Position numbers and translations under genes: made by a program. Below the pieces are notes generated by a model. The model had not been told where the DNA came from. It did not search any database and saw nothing but the letters and a program-made list of their open reading frames with translations. This document shows positions 45,971 to 54,548 of a stretch of 64,000 nt of DNA, piece after piece (position 1 is the stretch's first letter; each line of letters opens with the position of its first letter). The stretch comes from an uncultured Lachnospira sp. (GTDB lineage Bacteria; Bacillota; Clostridia; Lachnospirales; Lachnospiraceae): assembly GCA_934343805.1 (NCBI GenBank), contig CAKRIN010000009.1, positions 35,231 through 99,230 on the forward strand, given 5' to 3'.

Positions 45971-46870
45971 TTATTTAACAAAAAGATAATTATAACTTCC
46001 CACAACTATCATATTTAAAATTTCATTAGGATTAAACACATAAACAATGTACACAATTTCATTTTCATTTAAGCTATAATTTCCATATTTATACACTCTA
46101 CATAATTTCCCGCCTTCTTCAAATTCTTGATAAAAGTTTCCATATAACTGCACTACGTCATTAACTGTAGAAACATTAAATTTTATTCCATCCATAAACG
46201 CTGATGAGTCACAATTATATGAAGATAATGATGGTACTGTAGTTGTATTGTCACTATTGGGTATTTCTTGCGTTGTTTTAGGCAATACATAATCACCACT
46301 ATTTGTATGTGCAATTAGCTCATCCAATATCACTCCATCTTTTCCATGAATTACCACAGGTGCCTGTGTTACTGGTTCTTCTGGCTTTACTGGTTCTGCT
46401 GGTTTTACTGGTTCTGGTGTACTGTTATTGCCATTGTTGCTATTACTGTTTCCCCCATTATCTGATGATTCATTACCTGATGCATTATTACTGTCTGTAT
46501 TCTCTGATTGCACGTTGTCTGACTTATCTGTTCCTGTATTGTCATTATCTGCTGCTACTTCTTTTACATTTTCTTTCTCTTCTGTGTTATCTTCCTTACT
46601 CTCGTCTGTCACTTCTTCTGTGGCACTTTCTGTTACTTCTGTTGATATCTCCGTTACTGACTGGGTTGTCTGGTTATTCTTTTTATTCTTATCTGTTTCT
46701 TTACTATGACCGCTTGTCTCTTCACTTGCTACCGCTGTCTCTTTTCCCGCGTGATTACTTCCTATGATTACTGCGGTCGTTACTCCCCCGGCTATTACTA
46801 TCACAACTCCCGCTATTACTCCTATGCATAACGCTTTTTTCTCTGCCCATAATTCAATTAATTTCTTCAT
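45971..46870 (-). CDS. Single-pass surface protein with low-complexity stalk
   Basis: 299 aa. A short basic front, one membrane helix (CIGVIAGVVIVIAGGVTTAV) and a Ser/Thr/Asn/Glu-rich stalk with NNGNNSTPEPVKPAEPVKPEEPV, then a C-terminal folded domain of about 115 residues that I do not recognise (GKDGVILDELIAHTNSGDY onward). The membrane helix followed by an extracellular stalk fits a type II membrane protein. Its front half recurs in the chimeric gene at 35913-36572. It lies just downstream of a WXG100 gene. Confidence 0.75.
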   Translation of the reverse strand: MKKLIELWAEKKALCIGVIAGVVIVIAGGVTTAVIIGSNHAGKETAVASEETSGHSKETDKNKKNNQTTQSVTEISTEVTESATEEVTDESKEDNTEEKENVKEVAADNDNTGTDKSDNVQSENTDSNNASGNESSDNGGNSNSNNGNNSTPEPVKPAEPVKPEEPVTQAPVVIHGKDGVILDELIAHTNSGDYVLPKTTQEIPNSDNTTTVPSLSSYNCDSSAFMDGIKFNVSTVNDVVQLYGNFYQEFEEGGKLCRVYKYGNYSLNENEIVYIVYVFNPNEILNMIVVGSYNYLFVK

Positions 46871-46915
46871 CTTCCTACCTCATCCTTTTATTTCTCTTTA
46901 TGATTAACTTTATGA

Positions 46916-47242
46916 TTAATATGTGGCATCTGTTTTCAGTCTCTGTTTTGCCTCACCTTTTACTGTTGTCTGTACTCCTCTGTAAGCAGCGGCTGTTTTT
47001 TTTAGATAAGTCGCATACTGTTTCATGAGATTATACATATATGTCAAATCATCCTCGAAAGCCTTTACCTGATCCAAAAATGCCTTATTATCAATTCCTT
47101 CCCACTGTTTGAATTTGGTAAGCTTTTCAATTTCCTTGTATAATTTTTCATAATCACTCTTATACTCATCTGCTAATCCATTAACCTTTGTTGACACCGC
47201 TTCAAGTCTTTCTGGTGTTACAACTATTTTTCCTACTGCCAT
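46916..47242 (-). CDS. WXG100 family protein 1
   Basis: 108 aa from ATG 47242, with GGAGG seven nucleotides upstream. Two helices flank the turn QWEGIDNKAF, with the family W-X-G. These small proteins are exported as dimers by the EssC ATPase. The C-terminal tail is basic (KGEAKQRLKTDATY). It is separated from WXG100 protein 2 by a strong hairpin. Confidence 0.9.
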   Translation of the reverse strand: MAVGKIVVTPERLEAVSTKVNGLADEYKSDYEKLYKEIEKLTKFKQWEGIDNKAFLDQVKAFEDDLTYMYNLMKQYATYLKKTAAAYRGVQTTVKGEAKQRLKTDATY

Positions 47243-47320
47243 ACTATTCCCTCCATCTGTCATCCTGTTTCTATATGAACAACCTGCTGTGAGGCTGTTA
47301 TTTTCTTAATTTATAATCAC

Positions 47321-47350
47321 GCCATAAACCGGCTTTCACCGGTTCATGGC
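47321..47350 (-). promoter_or_regulatory. mRNA hairpin between WXG100 genes, not a terminator
   Basis: GCCATAAACCGG (47321-47332) pairs with CCGGTTCATGGC (47339-47350) around a 6-nt loop. Neither side has a T run, so it is more likely to stabilise or mark processing of the transcript and set the ratio of WXG100 proteins. Confidence 0.6.
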
Positions 47351-47371
47351 CAATAACTATCTCACCGCTTT

Positions 47372-47668
47372 TTATTCAAATGCGCCAAGATTATTAGTTA
47401 ATGTACTCTCTGTTGATTCATACTTATTAGCTGTATCATCTAGGAACTTTGCATATTCCTCTATAATCTGCTGATACTCGTCAAAACGAGTCTGCAGATT
47501 AGTGATTTTAGATCTGATCTCTACTGAAGCGTCTGATGTCCAATCAGCTTCAAGTTTTTTGATCTCTGACTGAATTTCAGCTAACTTAGTAGTAAGGTCG
47601 GCATTTAATCCCCTTATTTCTGAGGCTTTTGTTCGCACCTCGGCAAATGTAATATTAATATCTGCCAT
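47372..47668 (-). CDS. WXG100 family protein 2 (W-T-S turn)
   Basis: 98 aa, two long helices; the turn is DWTSDASVEIRS, with Ser in place of the glycine of W-X-G, a known variant. Size and context fit an EsxA-like secreted protein. It lies 14 bp after WXG100 protein 3. Confidence 0.88.
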   Translation of the reverse strand: MADINITFAEVRTKASEIRGLNADLTTKLAEIQSEIKKLEADWTSDASVEIRSKITNLQTRFDEYQQIIEEYAKFLDDTANKYESTESTLTNNLGAFE

Positions 47669-47682
47669 TTTTTCTTTCCCTC

Positions 47683-47994
47683 CTATCTGTCAATTCTAAG
47701 ACTCTTAGCATTTGCTGCAATTTCATTCTGTGTATCCTCATACTTTGCTGCTGTAGCAGATAAATATGAAGCATACTCATCCATTAATGACTTCATATAC
47801 TCAAAATCATTTCTGAAGCCTTCAATTCTTTCTGTGTAAACTTTGTTGTCTGCTCCATCCCATGCGCTCTTTAACTCATCAATTTTGTTATACAGCTGCT
47901 TATAACTTGATTCATAATCTGAAGCCTTTGAAGATACATTCTTTGATGTATTTCTAAGTCTATCAAAGCTTACTTTGATCATACCTAATGCCAT
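47683..47994 (-). CDS. WXG100 family protein 3
   Basis: 103 aa; the turn is AWDGADNKVYTERI, a clear W-X-G, between two helices. It resembles WXG100 protein 1 more than protein 2 (shared ..LY..I..L...W.G.DNK pattern), so 1 and 3 may be paralogues and 2 their partner. It follows the esaB-like gene by 26 bp. Confidence 0.9.
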   Translation of the reverse strand: MALGMIKVSFDRLRNTSKNVSSKASDYESSYKQLYNKIDELKSAWDGADNKVYTERIEGFRNDFEYMKSLMDEYASYLSATAAKYEDTQNEIAANAKSLRIDR

Positions 47995-48020
47995 GATATT
48001 TCTCCTTTCTTTAGTTTAAT

Positions 48021-48275
48021 CTATATTAACATCAGCTTCGTTCCGTTGGTTATTCCAGCAGAATAGACTGATATGTTAATATTTAAGATAGTTCCTGTAT
48101 CTCTGAAACACAGGATTGTGTCATCTGATGCCGTAAATGTTCCATCTGACATATCTGTAATCATCCTTGCTATCGTTTTGATTACATCTCCAATTGAACT
48201 CATTAACGGAATTCTTACATCATATTGTTTTCCTGAAGCCGGAACATATATGTCCACTAATACTTTATCTTCCAT
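48021..48275 (-). CDS. esaB: EsaB/YukD ubiquitin-like protein of the type VII system
   Basis: 84 aa with a ubiquitin-like fold pattern: VLVDIYVPASGKQYDVRIP, one helix (SSIGDVIKTIARMIT) and a C-terminal strand ending NGTKLMLI, as in YukD. It is a cytoplasmic component or regulator of the WXG100 exporter and lies 17 bp after essC. The symbol is given by family and context. Confidence 0.85.
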   Translation of the reverse strand: MEDKVLVDIYVPASGKQYDVRIPLMSSIGDVIKTIARMITDMSDGTFTASDDTILCFRDTGTILNINISVYSAGITNGTKLMLI

Positions 48276-48292
48276 AGTCTGCTCCTATAGTT

Positions 48293-51200
48293 TTATATTG
48301 TTTCATCTTCTACTACCTTAGTTACTGACTGGATTGCTTTCATAAGACTGTAATTACCTTTCGCCACATCAAGACTCTGCCATTCCTCAATGCCCTTATA
48401 TAATTCTGTCGGAGTTCTGTTAAGCTTTAATGTATACTGATCGGTAAATCCATTTCCAAGCCATATACCATCTGTAATAATAAAATGCTTCTTATACCAT
48501 GGTGTCATGCTTATCTTTGATATATTAGTAAGCGGTTCACTTATTATGTAATGGACATTGTACTCTTTCTCAGTTTTTTCAAGCAGTAATGAGAGTTTCT
48601 CTTTCCCATCAGGTGTAAGCTTTTCCATCAGATCTGCTATTGAATTAATGATGTATACTTTATGTCTGTATGAACTATTATCTCTTGTTTTCTTATATTC
48701 ATTATTTCTTGTTACAAGCAGATTAAACATTTCAACTACAGTTTTTTCATAATCCGAATTAATATATGTGTATTGTCTGTTCTGGTCATCTTCATAATTA
48801 TCATTTGTATCAATGACACATACATCTGCCTCTTTGTTCATGCTGATAATCTCTGCTAATGCCTGTGCTGTACAGATTACATCTTCATATACCTGTCCAA
48901 GTATTAATGAAAGACATCTGTTCTGGAAGTCATGCCTTACTATTTCAAGACTGCTCTTGTCTATACCAACAGGAACCTTTGCCAACGTAAATTCTGTATC
49001 AGCAAGAAATTCTGCATCAACCTTTGCTGGCATTATTGGTATTTTTCTGGCAGCATGCTCTTTATTCTCCTCCTTAAGCCTGATACACATATCCATAATT
49101 CTGTCCTGAATTACATCTTCTTTGTCTACAAATGCTGTCTGGAATTCATATACTTCATCTTTCTTTATTAAGCCTCTTCCTTTAGCCGATGATGGATATG
49201 TTCCATGTGTTGTTCCAAGGAGTGTTACATAATCCATCTGATCATTAAGCTGTAATGGATATATCTGTTTAATATTCTGTAAGATTCTGAACTTAATTGC
49301 ATTAGTTGCAGAAGCTGTAATGACGAAATATATTCCGTATTTGGTGCACTCTCTCGTACAATATCCAACTGTATCTTCAAGTGCTTCGTAATTCTCAGCA
49401 AAACCAGAATAATTATGTATAACAACTAATATGTTAGGCAGACTCTCGCTGCTTCTCTTGCAATAACTCTCATAATCTCCACCATATTCTGAGAACAACT
49501 TCTTTCTGAATGATATCTCTTTCTTTATCATCTTAAACAAATTAATGACACGCTCTGTATCGCCTGATAATATTACATCACCGACCTGTGGCGCCTTTTC
49601 AAACATTTTTAATGTCTCTGCTCCGCAATCTATAATGTATGCATTAAGTGTTCTGGCTGTATGATGGAGCAGTAAATCATACATCATTGTTGTTATAAAT
49701 GATGTTTTTCCTCCGCCCGAAGATGCATATACCGCTGCATTGCCTTCTGATGATAATGGTATTCTTACTGCAAGCTGTCTCTGGTTGAACGGATCGTCCA
49801 GTTCGCCAATTAATGGTTCAAGGACATATTCATCAGAATATGTTACGTTGTATTTATTTCTTATATCATCAACCTTTATGAACTTAGGAATTTCCTTCAT
49901 CCACAATGGTCTTACACTTATTGATTCTTTTTCTGCAATATCAGACAGATACTTAACAATCGCAACTATCTGTTTTGATGTTGATTTTGGCTTCTGCACT
50001 TTCTTTGCCGGACTTGACGATAATACATGTCCTATTCTATCTATTATCTCTACATTATCATCCACTGTATCTTTAACTATATCCGTAGGCAAATAAGGTG
50101 CTCCACACCATGCTGACTGTCCCATATCAAAATATTCATTGAATCCGACCTGCAGATAAAAACGTCCCGTATTAGATATTTCTGCTGCATCCGGGCGTTT
50201 AATCATGTCGTTACTATCTGCTTTATCCTGAACCTTAAGGCATACTCTGAAACGCGAATTACTCCATATCTGGTCATCCACCACTCCATTAGGTTTCTGT
50301 GTTGCCAGAATAAGATGTACTCCCAGACTTCGTCCTATTCTGGCTGCACTTGTAAGCTGTTCCATGAATTCTGGCTGCTGTGTTTTTAATTCAGCAAATT
50401 CATCTGATATTATAAACAGATGTGGTACCGGCTCTTTCACAATTCCCTGCCTGTATAATTTCTGATACTTGTATATATCTATCGTTCCCTCGTTAGATAC
50501 CTTTCTTGCTTCATTAAATACAGCCTGTCTTCTCCTGAGCTCACTCTGTATTGATATAAGCGAGCGCTTGACTGCTGCACCATCCAGGTTAGTTATTGTA
50601 CCGGCAAGATGTGGTAATTTGATTCCTTTTTCTGCATCCTCAAACGCACCTGCAAGTCCGCCACCCTTATAATCAATAAGGATAAATGCGACCTCATCCG
50701 GATGGTAATTAACAGCCATTGATAATATATATGTTATAATAAACTCACTTTTTCCTGATCCTGTCATTCCAGCTACAAGTCCATGTGGTCCCTGAAATTT
50801 CTCATGAAGATCCAGCATGAAAAGATCTCCAGTTGTATTAACACCTACCGGAGCCTGAAGGCTTAATGTAGGATCATTATTTTTCCATCTTTCAAATGGA
50901 TTAAGATGTTCTATTTTTCCAACATTAAACATGCTCAGAAAATCAAGCATATCAGGCAGTGTATATAAGTTCTTAGAAAGATCAAGTGTTGTATTGAGCA
51001 TCTTCTTTGCAAGTATGTCATATTGATTTCTTACACTCTCATTCTTCTGGAATTCTATTATTTCTCCAGAAAGATCATTTTTGTTATATAATCTTGCCTT
51101 ACCATTATTAAGTTCCACAACCATTGATGTTTCTTTAGGAAGTTCGCTGATCTTGCTGCTTATATATAACAGACTAAATCCAGCATTATGGTCTGAATTC

Positions 51201-52879
51201 AATATTTTATTGATAAGCTCACATTTGTTAGCTGTTTTAGTGGAATTCATAATAATAAGGTAATATGGAGAGAATTCCGGAGCCTTGCTTGTATTATTTA
51301 CAATTGCATTTCTCTCATCATATTCTTTATCTAATGTTGCAATTATTTCTTTAAAGTCATTAACTGATTCTAATACATATCTTTTCTTTCTTTCGTTATC
51401 CCAGCAATGTGGAAGCCACTTAAGAAACTCCCAGTCTGTATCTGCCTGTTCATCCCCTACATAGACTATTTTGAGTTCATCATAACTATGTAATGCAGAA
51501 AGCTGGATAATGCAGTCTTTGGTATATTGCTGAATTTCCTGACTGTTATCCCCGACCAGACCCACTATGTTATTATCTTTAAGTGAAACTGTTACTGGCA
51601 CATTTCTAAGTACTATTGGAGCAGCTGCTAACGCAAGCATGTCATCCCAAAGATTATCCTCTGTCAAGGTAAACTTCTTTTTCTGGTAATCTATATCAAT
51701 GTCAGCTTTCAGGTTTCCCATACCAACCTTAAGCTTAAGAAAGTCATCATGTGATATCATTCTTTCCCAGAGCTTAGGACTGCCACTCATTATTCTGTTT
51801 TCGCACTCTTCAAGTGATATGCCATTTTCATTAAGGATTTCTGACTGCTTTGCACATTCTTTTACTATGTCGTCATTAATACTGCTCAGATATTCTCTGT
51901 ACTTTTCCTGACGCATACGTTCTTCATTGAGAATTTTCTTATCATTAAGTTTTCTCGTAAGAATAGGCCATAAAATCATTCCAAGCAGCATAAAGAATGA
52001 CATAGCTATTGTTGGTATAGCTGTCATTATTGATCTGCCCGAACTTACTGTATTAATTATTGTAAACACAGCCATTGAAACAGAACCCAATCCCATAGTT
52101 ACAGAAGGTCCCAGAACCATTGCCATTGGAACATCTTCTTTTACCTGCGATTGCGGTGGAGAATCAATAGATATTTTGATATTAGATAAGTCTCTTTTAA
52201 ATCTTGGAGATCTGTAAAAATATTTCTTAACAGGAACAACCAGTTCTCCTTTTTCCTGTGATTCCTGCTTAATATATGGAACAAGTATTGATGTGTTCAC
52301 TTTCACATTTCCATCAGGATTATTAACAGCTACAAAACCATTACCTGCTATTATCTTCAAGCCAAGAATAAATATAACATCTCCTGGTCTGAGCATCTGT
52401 TTATCTGCTCTGTATCCATTAACATAAGTTCCATTAGTACTCTGATTATCGCATATTGTCCAGTTCTTTCCATCAAATTCAAGAACCGCATGCTGTGCAG
52501 ATGTGTACGCATTATTGTATGTTATATCACAATTCTCACGTCCAATTGTAACTGATGCCTTTCCTAGTGTTACATACTTATAGTATTCTTCTCTGTCCTT
52601 TGTTGTTTCTTCAACAAAAAGAAGTACTTTATCATTTTCTCCTTTAATCTGCACATTATAAAACGAGTCTGGATTAAGGTATACTATATCATCATTGTGT
52701 GATTTTACTGAAGCGAGTTGTGTATTCTTAAGGAGCCATCCTCCTTCTGATGCTTCTATAGACAGTAACTTTCTTGATGCACCTGCTGCATCAACATCTG
52801 TTACCCAATATACTCCATTAATAGTTTGTGGAAGCACAAGTTCAAATATCCTTGCACTCTTGACCAATGATACATGCAT
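48293..52879 (-). CDS. essC: Type VII secretion ATPase EssC/YukBA (FHA, FtsK/SpoIIIE)
   Basis: 1528 aa, the normal length. An N-terminal FHA domain (about 100-180, TIGRENCDITYNN, STNGTYVNGYR) is followed by two membrane helices (about 255-310) and three FtsK/SpoIIIE ATPase domains. Walker A of the first is MTGSGKSE near residue 705 and of the second SSGGGKTS near 1054; the third (about 1290-1528) has no clear P-loop. It energises export of WXG100 substrates through the membrane. GGGAGGGG lies upstream of the start. It is the first gene of the island, read from a TTGAAA-N17-TACTAT promoter. Confidence 0.95.
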   Translation of the reverse strand: MHVSLVKSARIFELVLPQTINGVYWVTDVDAAGASRKLLSIEASEGGWLLKNTQLASVKSHNDDIVYLNPDSFYNVQIKGENDKVLLFVEETTKDREEYYKYVTLGKASVTIGRENCDITYNNAYTSAQHAVLEFDGKNWTICDNQSTNGTYVNGYRADKQMLRPGDVIFILGLKIIAGNGFVAVNNPDGNVKVNTSILVPYIKQESQEKGELVVPVKKYFYRSPRFKRDLSNIKISIDSPPQSQVKEDVPMAMVLGPSVTMGLGSVSMAVFTIINTVSSGRSIMTAIPTIAMSFFMLLGMILWPILTRKLNDKKILNEERMRQEKYREYLSSINDDIVKECAKQSEILNENGISLEECENRIMSGSPKLWERMISHDDFLKLKVGMGNLKADIDIDYQKKKFTLTEDNLWDDMLALAAAPIVLRNVPVTVSLKDNNIVGLVGDNSQEIQQYTKDCIIQLSALHSYDELKIVYVGDEQADTDWEFLKWLPHCWDNERKKRYVLESVNDFKEIIATLDKEYDERNAIVNNTSKAPEFSPYYLIIMNSTKTANKCELINKILNSDHNAGFSLLYISSKISELPKETSMVVELNNGKARLYNKNDLSGEIIEFQKNESVRNQYDILAKKMLNTTLDLSKNLYTLPDMLDFLSMFNVGKIEHLNPFERWKNNDPTLSLQAPVGVNTTGDLFMLDLHEKFQGPHGLVAGMTGSGKSEFIITYILSMAVNYHPDEVAFILIDYKGGGLAGAFEDAEKGIKLPHLAGTITNLDGAAVKRSLISIQSELRRRQAVFNEARKVSNEGTIDIYKYQKLYRQGIVKEPVPHLFIISDEFAELKTQQPEFMEQLTSAARIGRSLGVHLILATQKPNGVVDDQIWSNSRFRVCLKVQDKADSNDMIKRPDAAEISNTGRFYLQVGFNEYFDMGQSAWCGAPYLPTDIVKDTVDDNVEIIDRIGHVLSSSPAKKVQKPKSTSKQIVAIVKYLSDIAEKESISVRPLWMKEIPKFIKVDDIRNKYNVTYSDEYVLEPLIGELDDPFNQRQLAVRIPLSSEGNAAVYASSGGGKTSFITTMMYDLLLHHTARTLNAYIIDCGAETLKMFEKAPQVGDVILSGDTERVINLFKMIKKEISFRKKLFSEYGGDYESYCKRSSESLPNILVVIHNYSGFAENYEALEDTVGYCTRECTKYGIYFVITASATNAIKFRILQNIKQIYPLQLNDQMDYVTLLGTTHGTYPSSAKGRGLIKKDEVYEFQTAFVDKEDVIQDRIMDMCIRLKEENKEHAARKIPIMPAKVDAEFLADTEFTLAKVPVGIDKSSLEIVRHDFQNRCLSLILGQVYEDVICTAQALAEIISMNKEADVCVIDTNDNYEDDQNRQYTYINSDYEKTVVEMFNLLVTRNNEYKKTRDNSSYRHKVYIINSIADLMEKLTPDGKEKLSLLLEKTEKEYNVHYIISEPLTNISKISMTPWYKKHFIITDGIWLGNGFTDQYTLKLNRTPTELYKGIEEWQSLDVAKGNYSLMKAIQSVTKVVEDETI

Positions 52880-52946
52880 ATTAATTTTCCCCTCCCGTTC
52901 AATGTGTAAACAACTTATTTTGAAGTCATTCTAAACACACAGACAA

Positions 52947-52975
52947 ATAGTATCATTGTTCGACATTTTTTTCAA
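52947..52975 (-). promoter_or_regulatory. Candidate promoter of the type VII operon
   Basis: Minus strand TTGAAA (52970-52975) - 17 nt - TACTAT (52947-52952), about 70 bp before essC. The -10 matches four of six bases. Confidence 0.45.
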
Positions 52976-52998
52976 GAGAAAAGACTAAAAAAATAAAA

Positions 52999-53037
52999 GA
53001 AAAGGCACAAGCTGCAAAATACAGCCTGCGCCTTTTC
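52999..53037 (-). terminator. Terminator of the NAD operon
   Basis: GAAAAGGC (52999-53006) pairs with GCCTTTTC (53030-53037) with further CAxGCTG/CAGCxTG pairing; leftward it runs into TTTTATTTTTTT. Confidence 0.85.
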
Positions 53038-53074
53038 CGTTATTAATTATTATTCCGTCTTGACTAAGATATCA

Positions 53075-53617
53075 TTATTTATTCCAAAAGTCAACAGGTT
53101 CATACTCTTTTAATTTTGCAAGGAATCCAAGCCTTCCAAGTTCCTCTTGAATAATGTCCAGAGTCTGCTCGTCATCCGCAACTATCGTATGATAATGATA
53201 TCCTGATGTTACATTTTTCAACAAACTACTCTTACCGCTTGCTATCTCTTCAAGGTACTTCTTAATATCCCGCCTTGAATGTATGTTCATGTCAGCTCTT
53301 ATAACACCATATACTTTATGATATACGAAAACATCCCTTATCCAGCCTCCCATATCTACTATTGCTCCAAGTTCTGTCTCCACCTCATCATCTTCATGAA
53401 TCACCTTAAATATACGGCTATATTCCTTCTTATCATTGATTACATAGCCACGATTAGTAGAAAATATGTCTATATCTTTAGCCCTGATCAGTGCAATGTC
53501 CTGAACTATCACCTGTCTGCTGACATCTAATATCTGTGCCAATTGTGTTCCTGGAACAGGACTTGACGAATGTTTTAATATATCAATTATCTGTTTTCTT
53601 CTTTCATCACCATTCAT
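53075..53617 (-). CDS. niaR: NAD biosynthesis repressor (3H domain)
   Basis: 180 aa. An N-terminal helix-turn-helix (VPGTQLAQILDVSRQVIVQDI) is followed by the 3H domain with conserved histidines in VYHKVYG, NIHSRRD and SGYHYHTIV. NiaR represses NAD synthesis and niacin salvage genes in Firmicutes when niacin is available. As the last gene of the nad operon it is probably under its own control. Operator candidates lie upstream of nadA. Confidence 0.92.
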   Translation of the reverse strand: MNGDERRKQIIDILKHSSSPVPGTQLAQILDVSRQVIVQDIALIRAKDIDIFSTNRGYVINDKKEYSRIFKVIHEDDEVETELGAIVDMGGWIRDVFVYHKVYGVIRADMNIHSRRDIKKYLEEIASGKSSLLKNVTSGYHYHTIVADDEQTLDIIQEELGRLGFLAKLKEYEPVDFWNK

Positions 53618-53661
53618 GACTACCTCTCCTCTATTAATGCAGTCTCTGCAGATATCCTTTT

Positions 53662-54522
53662 CTATTCTTCTACAGGATGAAGATTCTTTAATGAAATATC
53701 CATTATTGGCGCTGAATGTGTTAATGCACCACTTGATACAAAGTCTACACCAAGATCTGTCAGTTTGGCAATATTTTCTTTGGTTACATTACCCGATACT
53801 TCGACTAATGCCTTTCCGTTGATTATTTCCATGGCTTCTTTCATATCTTCATGGCTCATATTATCAAGCATAATTATGTCTGCTCCGGCTTCTACAGCTT
53901 CCCTTACCATTGCAAGATTCTCAACTTCCACCTCTATCTTTCTTACAAATGGTGCATATTCCTTTGCCATTGTGACTGCCTGACGTACTCCTCCTGCTGC
54001 TCCTATATGATTATCTTTAAGAAGTACTCCGTCCGTAAGATTATATCTGTGATTGTTACCGCCACCAATTCTTACTGCATATTTTTCAAATATACGATTG
54101 TTAGGCGATGTCTTTCTTGTATCAAGAAGCTTTGTCTTAGTTCCTGTAAGCAGTTTCGCAACTCCATTAGTATATGTTGCAATTCCACTCATTCTCTGAA
54201 GATAATTAAGTGCTGTTCTCTCTCCACACAGAAGCACTCTGATATCTCCTCTTACGACTGCCATTTTCTGTCCTTTTTTAACCTCATCCCCGTCTTTTGC
54301 ATAAAATGTAATCTCAGTATCTTCATCAAGCAGTTCAAATGTCCTTGCAAACACCTGCAGACCACATATTATTCCATCCTGCTTGCATATAAGTTCTACC
54401 TCACCAAGCTTTGGTTCTGGCATAACACTGTTAGTCGAAACATCTTCACTTGTAATGTCCTCTTTAAGCGCTCCAAGAATAAGTGGGTCTACATTTAACT
54501 TTAAAGTAACTTTATCAAACAT
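53662..54522 (-). CDS. nadC: Nicotinate-nucleotide diphosphorylase (carboxylating)
   Basis: 286 aa, normal length. Signatures include GEVELICKQDGIICGL, CGERTALNYLQRMSGIAT, LDTRKTSPNNR and RIGGGNNHRYNLTDGVLLKDNH. It converts quinolinate and PRPP to nicotinate mononucleotide. It lies between nadB and niaR in the operon. Confidence 0.97.
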   Translation of the reverse strand: MFDKVTLKLNVDPLILGALKEDITSEDVSTNSVMPEPKLGEVELICKQDGIICGLQVFARTFELLDEDTEITFYAKDGDEVKKGQKMAVVRGDIRVLLCGERTALNYLQRMSGIATYTNGVAKLLTGTKTKLLDTRKTSPNNRIFEKYAVRIGGGNNHRYNLTDGVLLKDNHIGAAGGVRQAVTMAKEYAPFVRKIEVEVENLAMVREAVEAGADIIMLDNMSHEDMKEAMEIINGKALVEVSGNVTKENIAKLTDLGVDFVSSGALTHSAPIMDISLKNLHPVEE

Positions 54523-54548
54523 ATCATTTCTCCATTTCTATATTAATA

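Noticed and set aside
36082-46767. Plus-strand frames opposite the low-complexity stalk genes
   Set aside because: They are leucine/serine-rich mirror images of Asn/Ser/Glu/Thr-rich coding sequence without ribosome sites or family resemblance.
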